64,000 nt of DNA from JACCZH01 sp963729445. Its GTDB lineage: Bacteria; Chloroflexota; Chloroflexia; Thermomicrobiales; CFX8. Positions 60,566 through 64,000 of the stretch are shown here, one piece after another. The notes under the pieces were generated by a model. It did no database searches. It was not told the origin of the DNA and saw nothing but the letters and a program-made list of their open reading frames with translations. Numbering within the stretch: position 1 is the first letter of the stretch; each line of letters begins with the position of its first letter. The stretch is from NCBI GenBank assembly GCA_963729445.1, contig CAVSNU010000005.1, forward strand, positions 1,178,001 to 1,242,000. The letters run 5' to 3'. The translations under genes were made by a program, and so were the position numbers.

Positions 60566-60816
60566 CAACCACCACTGACACCGCCGCAGCGCTCCACGCC
60601 GCCCACCTGCGCAGCCTGCCGACCGAGCTGGCCCGCGCCCGGTACCGGCACAACCTGACCGTGCGTGAGGTCGCCGCGGCGGTCTCGATCGGCTACGGGA
60701 TGCTGTCCAACTACGAGCGGGGCAAGTGGGTGCCACGAGCCGAAGCGCGCGAACGACTGGCGGCGTTCTATGGGGTCGAAGTTGCGGAGTTGTTTCCGGG
60801 TAGGAAGGTGGCGTAG
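60562..60816 (+). CDS. XRE-family HTH regulator
   Basis: 84 residues. Helix-turn-helix ARARYRHNLTVREVAAAVSIGYGMLSNYERGKWVPR with YGVEVAELFPGRK at the end, standard for short XRE regulators. Second such gene in the early operon, perhaps switching to late expression. Confidence 0.8.
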   Translation: MTTTTDTAAALHAAHLRSLPTELARARYRHNLTVREVAAAVSIGYGMLSNYERGKWVPRAEARERLAAFYGVEVAELFPGRKVA

Positions 60817-61029
60817 ATGGCGAAGCGGACACCGGAAGAGGAAATGTCGGAGCGGTTCGCCATCTGGAAGGACATGATGTCTATGCACAAGGTCAGTATG
60901 AATGACGCCTTCCACGCCATTCTGTGTCATCCGGGTGACGTGCTGCTGACGATGCCGATGAGCGAGCTACAGGGTATCCAGCGCAGGATGGCCGGACTGG
61001 TGACGAAGCTGCAGGAGGTGGCGGCATGA
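60817..61029 (+). CDS. Small hypothetical phage protein
   Basis: 70 residues beginning at the base after the preceding stop. Helical (ERFAIWKDMMSMHKVSMNDAF, ELQGIQRRMAGLVTKLQEV). Unknown. Confidence 0.5.
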   Translation: MAKRTPEEEMSERFAIWKDMMSMHKVSMNDAFHAILCHPGDVLLTMPMSELQGIQRRMAGLVTKLQEVAA

Positions 61030-61433
61030 GTGACGCCCGCAAGATCCTCGACGCCCAGATCAGTGAGGCCGAGTTCATGAAACAGATTATCGACCTGGCA
61101 ACGTTGCACGGCTGGCTGGTCGCGCATGTGCCGGATGCGCTCTACCGGCTCGCGGGACTGCAGGGCAAGTACTACATGATGGCAGGCGCGAAGGGACTGC
61201 CAGACCTGATCCTGGCGAAACCCGGCAGCCCGAAAACCGGCTGGTATCCGGTGGTGTTTCTGGAGTGCAAGGCGGCACGCGGGCGTGTGAAGCCTGAGCA
61301 ACAACAGTGGCTGGATGCGCTCGACCAGGGGGAGGCATTGCGGGACTACATCGTGGCGCGGGTGGTGCGGCCATCGGATTGGGATTCGATCGTGGCGTTG
61401 TTGAGCGGCGAACAAGAGAGGATGACGGCGTAA
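61026..61433 (+). CDS. VRR-NUC domain nuclease
   Basis: 135 residues. SEAEFMKQIIDLATLHGWLVAHVPD, AGAKGLPDLILAKPG and VVFLECKAARGRVKPEQQQWLDAL carry the Glu, Asp and E-x-K of the VRR-NUC (PD-(D/E)XK) active site. Stand-alone phage VRR-NUC proteins cut branched DNA such as Holliday junctions; a role as resolvase before packaging is likely. ATGA overlap with the upstream gene. Confidence 0.88.
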   Translation: MSDARKILDAQISEAEFMKQIIDLATLHGWLVAHVPDALYRLAGLQGKYYMMAGAKGLPDLILAKPGSPKTGWYPVVFLECKAARGRVKPEQQQWLDALDQGEALRDYIVARVVRPSDWDSIVALLSGEQERMTA

Positions 61434-61627
61434 TGGCCTGTGAGTTTATCTGTGACGGCTGCGGCAAGCGGCAAGAGGTTAAGGCGTCCTATTACGGAGA
61501 TTGGCATAAGCCTCGGGGGTGGTTTTCAAATCATAACGTTGACGAAACCTACGTTGCGTGTAGCCGTGAGTGCATAGATCGCGTTGTTGAGAAGACCGGT
61601 ACAAGCTCAGTTGTGTTGCCGCTATGA
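61433..61627 (+). CDS. Small zinc-finger phage protein
   Basis: 64 residues from ATG 61433 (TAATG overlap). CDGCGKR and CSRECIDR form a CxxC...CxxxC site. Likely a small nucleic-acid or protein-binding zinc module. Confidence 0.6.
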   Translation: MACEFICDGCGKRQEVKASYYGDWHKPRGWFSNHNVDETYVACSRECIDRVVEKTGTSSVVLPL

Positions 61628-61764
61628 CCGCTACCGAGACGCGCATCGACGCCGTGGCCCGTCGCCGTCAGGCCATCTACTCCCTGCTTACAAACGAAAT
61701 GCCCCGGCGGTGCGCTAACACCCCGGAGCGTGACACCGGAAAGGTTGGTTCCGATGCCCTCTAA
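61624..61764 (+). CDS. Small hypothetical phage protein
   Basis: 46 residues (ATG 61624 to TAA 61764), start MTATETRIDAVARRRQAIYS. ATGA overlap with the zinc-finger gene. Basic helix; unknown. Confidence 0.45.
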   Translation: MTATETRIDAVARRRQAIYSLLTNEMPRRCANTPERDTGKVGSDAL

Positions 61765-62110
61765 GCGTAACACCCCTCGTGTTACTGATGACGCCATCCA
61801 GCGCGCAAGAATAGCGAACCGATGCATCAAACACGCAGATGACCATCTGGCTGCTATTACACGTCGCGCTGAGGATGCTCTTCGGAAGGGCGGCACAACG
61901 CTAGATGCGGAGTACGTGCTCCAGGCAGTCGGTAACGTTCGTAGCGACCTTGGCGACTGGTTGGCAACCGTTGGGGACGACATAGATACACGGGAGAAGC
62001 AGGTTCAAGACGCGCTGGACGAATTGGTCGATGTTGCAACAAAGATGCTCACTGAGCAGTCGCTGAAAGGAACACAGAATGACGAAGTCTCGACTGGTCT
62101 GGCTGATTAA
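61754..62110 (+). CDS. Hypothetical helical phage protein
   Basis: 118 residues from ATG 61754, overlapping the previous small gene. Sequence is almost all helix (DDAIQRARIANRCIKHADDHL, LQAVGNVRSDLGDWLATVGDD). Unknown. Confidence 0.55.
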   Translation: MPSKRNTPRVTDDAIQRARIANRCIKHADDHLAAITRRAEDALRKGGTTLDAEYVLQAVGNVRSDLGDWLATVGDDIDTREKQVQDALDELVDVATKMLTEQSLKGTQNDEVSTGLAD

Positions 62111-62228
62111 GCAGCTCGTCCCCTTGACCTATCGCACCACCTACATCGAAGACGGCAAGCGGCATTTCTGCGTCTGGAAGATGTGGATGGGTCGGCAATT
62201 CGACATTGATGATGTGCTAGTGGCGTAG
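62079..62228 (+). CDS. Small hypothetical phage protein (49 aa)
   Basis: From ATG 62079 to TAG 62228, overlapping the previous gene by 32 bp. Start MTKSRLVWLIKQLVPLTYR, end CVWKMWMGRQFDIDDVLVA; strand-rich and basic. A terminator follows within 13 bp, so this is the last gene of its transcript. Confidence 0.5.
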   Translation: MTKSRLVWLIKQLVPLTYRTTYIEDGKRHFCVWKMWMGRQFDIDDVLVA

Positions 62229-62240
62229 GTATCGAGCACA

Positions 62241-62270
62241 ACAAAAGGCCCTCATTTGAGGGCCTTTTGT
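62241..62270. terminator. Rho-independent terminator of the early operon
   Basis: A perfect 14-bp stem (ACAAAAGGCCCTCA and its complement) with a short loop and a TTTTGT run. It ends the long early transcript after 62228. The 200 bp after it contain no gene. Confidence 0.88.
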
Positions 62271-62467
62271 CAAGCAATGTGTGTGCGCTTGTTCAGCGCG
62301 TCGGATCTCAATGTACGTACGACGGCGAGAAATGTCAAGTCCCATTCTCTGGGCTAATGGGACGGTTGCGCTGAGGGGTGGCGCAGATGGTCACTTGGAC
62401 ACATCATCGAGGCTGACAACTATGGCCGCAGGGCTCGTGTCGCCTTGGGACTGAAAGTGGGCAATCC

Positions 62468-62659
62468 GTGAGTGAGCAACCACAGAAACAAGACGGCATC
62501 CGCGTCACAGTGGAAGACCTGAAAACCGGTGACGCGGAATCGGCCGAGATCATGGATGACTACATCATCGTATGTGCTGGTTCGTGCTACGTCGACAGTC
62601 AGCAGATACACGCCAACGGGACGGTCCAGTTGACCATTAAGGGGCGGAAAGCAGTATGA
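62468..62659 (+). CDS. Hypothetical phage protein
   Basis: 63 residues from GTG 62468. A beta-rich sequence (GIRVTVEDLKTGDAESAEIM, YIIVCAGSCYVDSQQIHANG, VQLTIKG) of a compact fold. First gene after the terminator. Unknown. Confidence 0.55.
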   Translation: MSEQPQKQDGIRVTVEDLKTGDAESAEIMDDYIIVCAGSCYVDSQQIHANGTVQLTIKGRKAV

Positions 62660-62766
62660 CCGCCATCGAGACGGATCTGGAGCACGCCTACGCCGAGCTG
62701 CGCCGGGAGCGCGTCGGGCGCATCGTGCCGTTGGTGGTGGTGGCGCGAGAGGGGAGAGCAGCGTGA
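62656..62766 (+). CDS. Very small hypothetical phage protein (36 aa)
   Basis: ATG 62656 to TGA 62766, overlapping both neighbours by 4 bp; a helix (IETDLEHAYAELRRERVG) with a hydrophobic end. Kept because of the ATGA/GTGA overlaps on both sides. Confidence 0.4.
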   Translation: MTAIETDLEHAYAELRRERVGRIVPLVVVAREGRAA

Positions 62767-63104
62767 GCGCCAGAGAGACGTTGTTGTCGTACGCGATGTT
62801 GGGAGCAACCATGAGTGAGAAGCCAGAGGCGACATTCCCGCTCCGAGTAGGAGCCTACGACCGGCAAACCATCATCGCGCGAATCATCATCCAGGCGCAC
62901 GAGCGCGGGGAAGCTATCGATATCGAGGAAGCCGATAGGCGACTAACCGCGTGGGAAGAAGCTAACCGGAGGGCGATTCGTGAGGAAGATGATCTGAAAC
63001 AGCGCCTCAACATCATCATGCCGTACCTGGAGGCGAACACCAAAACGCCGTGGGTCATGCACTGCCTCAAGCGGCTGAACGAGTTGGAAGGCGGGAAGCC
63101 ATGA
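62763..63104 (+). CDS. Hypothetical phage protein
   Basis: 113 residues from GTG 62763; helical (QTIIARIIIQAHERGEAID, RLTAWEEANRRAIREEDDL). Alternative start ATG 62811. Unknown. Confidence 0.55.
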   Translation: MSARETLLSYAMLGATMSEKPEATFPLRVGAYDRQTIIARIIIQAHERGEAIDIEEADRRLTAWEEANRRAIREEDDLKQRLNIIMPYLEANTKTPWVMHCLKRLNELEGGKP

Positions 63105-63304
63105 GTGAGGTAGCCCCGGCGGATGGTGGCCCGTACTCGTTGCGTTGTCGGCAGTGCGGTGAGTGGGTGCCGAACACCGCCAATGCCGAGATGCGCAGTG
63201 AGGGCATGTACTCCCATTCGCACCGATGTGCAGACAAGGCCACCCGCCACACCTACGACGGCACGCAGGATGACTACGGCGACATGCACGTGGATCGCAA
63301 ATAG
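63101..63304 (+). CDS. Small zinc-binding phage protein
   Basis: 67 residues from ATG 63101. CRQCGEWVP and HSHRCADKA place two Cys and Cys/His for a zinc site. Overlaps the gene before it by 4 bp. Confidence 0.55.
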   Translation: MSEVAPADGGPYSLRCRQCGEWVPNTANAEMRSEGMYSHSHRCADKATRHTYDGTQDDYGDMHVDRK

Positions 63305-63327
63305 GACGACACCCGAAAGGGATAGCC

Positions 63328-63525
63328 ATGAGCGCAGCCGAGAACCTGAACGTCCGCTTGATCAGTTGCCGGGATTGCGGTGAGCCCTTAGCGCAGCGGT
63401 GGAAGGACGGGACAATCAAGGTGCTGGTACCCAACCCGATGTTCAGGCCGGACAAGCGCGCGGTCCTCGTGTGCCAGCACTGCGGCCTCTGGAATACCGT
63501 GACCCCAACCAGGCGGGCAGCCTGA
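63328..63525 (+). CDS. Small zinc-ribbon phage protein
   Basis: 65 residues with CRDCGEPL and CQHCGLWN, two CxxC pairs forming a zinc ribbon. Last gene before the terminase region. Confidence 0.6.
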   Translation: MSAAENLNVRLISCRDCGEPLAQRWKDGTIKVLVPNPMFRPDKRAVLVCQHCGLWNTVTPTRRAA

Positions 63526-63529
63526 TTGC

Positions 63530-63551
63530 TTATGTTGTTGAACTGACATAA
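63530..63551. promoter_or_regulatory. Inverted repeat before the packaging gene
   Basis: TTATGT-N10-ACATAA lies in the 123-bp gap before the terminase gene. It could be a binding site for a phage regulator controlling late genes. Weak evidence. Confidence 0.35.
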
Positions 63552-63598
63552 ACTAGAGCCACAACTTGGCTTTGCCAGAGAAGACCGAACAGGGAGTA

Positions 63599-63629
63599 CC
63601 CGACGGCAGTTGATTCGCCGTCGGGTTTT
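63599..63629 (+). terminator. Rho-independent terminator
   Basis: CCCGACGGC and GCCGTCGGG form a 9-bp stem (9-nt loop) followed by TTTT. It stands 20 bp before the terminase start, separating early and packaging genes. Confidence 0.8.
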
Positions 63630-63648
63630 CTCATGTCTCGGGGATACA

Positions 63649-64000
63649 GTGCCAGAGCAACCAGTGACACAAAATGACACCGAATTTACATGGTCGAAGC
63701 CTCGATTGGCTGCGGCGCTGCTGGTTGCTGCTGACGAACTGACCGACGAAGAGATCGCCAACCAGTTTGACATAGCGCGGAAGACGTTAGCTAGGTGGAA
63801 GCAACACCCCACATTCCAGGCCCGTGTCGAAGAGCACCGCGAAGCCTGGCGCAAGGAAGTGCTGGCCCTGGGTATTGCCGAACGGCAGAACCGCGTGGAT
63901 GCGCTCAACGACCGCTGGAAGCGCATGCAGGCGGTGATCGATGCACGGGCCGAGGAGCTGGCCGGACAGGTGGCCGGCGGCGAGACCGGCCTACTGGTCA
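63649..64000 (+). CDS. Terminase small-subunit-like protein (partial, runs off right edge)
   Basis: 117 residues are visible from GTG 63649 (GGGG site 7 bp before). A helix-turn-helix segment LTDEEIANQFDIARKTLARWKQHPTFQARVEEHREAWRKEV is typical of phage small terminase subunits (phBC6A51 type) that recognise packaging DNA. A long helix (IAERQNRVDALNDRWKRMQAVIDARAEELAG) continues to the edge. It would be followed by the large terminase outside the window. Confidence 0.72.
   Translation, partial: MPEQPVTQNDTEFTWSKPRLAAALLVAADELTDEEIANQFDIARKTLARWKQHPTFQARVEEHREAWRKEVLALGIAERQNRVDALNDRWKRMQAVIDARAEELAGQVAGGETGLLV

Larger units (their letters stand above)
47118..64000. mobile_element. Prophage, left part
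   Basis: From the tyrosine integrase at 47118 to the right edge the genome has phage layout: integrase and repressor on the left strand, excisionase-like gene and early replication module on the right strand, many tiny overlapping genes, and a terminase-small-subunit-like gene at the right edge. Gene density and gene size differ sharply from the host part. The left boundary is somewhere in 46627-47117; attL could not be pinned because attR is not in the window. Confidence 0.85.

Overview
The window is about 60% GC, with dense genes on both strands. It looks like a chromosomal contig from a Chloroflexota bacterium, probably in or near Thermomicrobia/Sphaerobacterales. That placement is inferred from gene content (stand-alone SagB-type dehydrogenase, M29 aminopeptidase, split sulfopyruvate-decarboxylase-like pair, IS481 transposase, CGNR regulator) and from the palindromic intergenic repeats; no rRNA or tRNA gene is visible to confirm it.

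Positions 1-47,000 are host chromosome. In order they hold: a Tat-exported flavin amine oxidase with a lipoprotein cytochrome c; an M29 aminopeptidase; envelope and hypothetical proteins; a small 49-residue membrane protein; a cyclase-family enzyme; a SagB-type oxidoreductase; the histidine-degradation pair hutH-hutU; two GT39-like membrane glycosyltransferases far apart; mutM and a Nudix hydrolase; a ComD/ComE-like TPP decarboxylase pair; a PIN toxin/antitoxin pair; a P1 peptidase; a decayed type I restriction-modification operon carrying an apparently intact Shedu nuclease; TerC; an aminotransferase; an HExxH peptidase; a ferredoxin-NADP reductase-like flavoprotein; an ABC-2 exporter; an IS481 element; a CGNR regulator; nitronate monooxygenase; an SfnG-like flavin monooxygenase coupled to a nitroreductase; an ATP-grasp enzyme and an MFS exporter. 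Three genes (DUF1697, hsdS, nitroreductase) are each broken by a single frameshift, two of them in C/G homopolymers.

Positions 47,118-64,000 are the left part of an integrated phage. A leftward immunity/integration block (XRE repressor, ImmA-like protease, an unknown gene, tyrosine integrase) diverges from a rightward early operon. That operon starts at a near-consensus promoter with operator-like palindromes and runs through about 30 tightly overlapping small genes: excisionase-like HTH, a putative single-strand-annealing protein, T5orf172, a replication protein with internal heptamer repeats, DnaB helicase, a PolX-like nucleotidyltransferase and a VRR-NUC nuclease. A terminase-small-subunit-like gene leaves the right edge. 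The right attachment site and the structural genes lie outside the window.

Host intergenic regions carry families of palindromic, MITE-like repeats: a 75-78 bp element with GGGCG...CGCCC arms in several copies, a CATCCTGAG-based inverted repeat, and one compound palindromic array of about 400 bp. The points most worth follow-up are the Shedu gene inside the dead type I RM operon, the unknown gene translationally coupled to ImmA and integrase, the PolX-like protein in the phage replication module, the heptamer array as a possible phage origin, and the repeat families.
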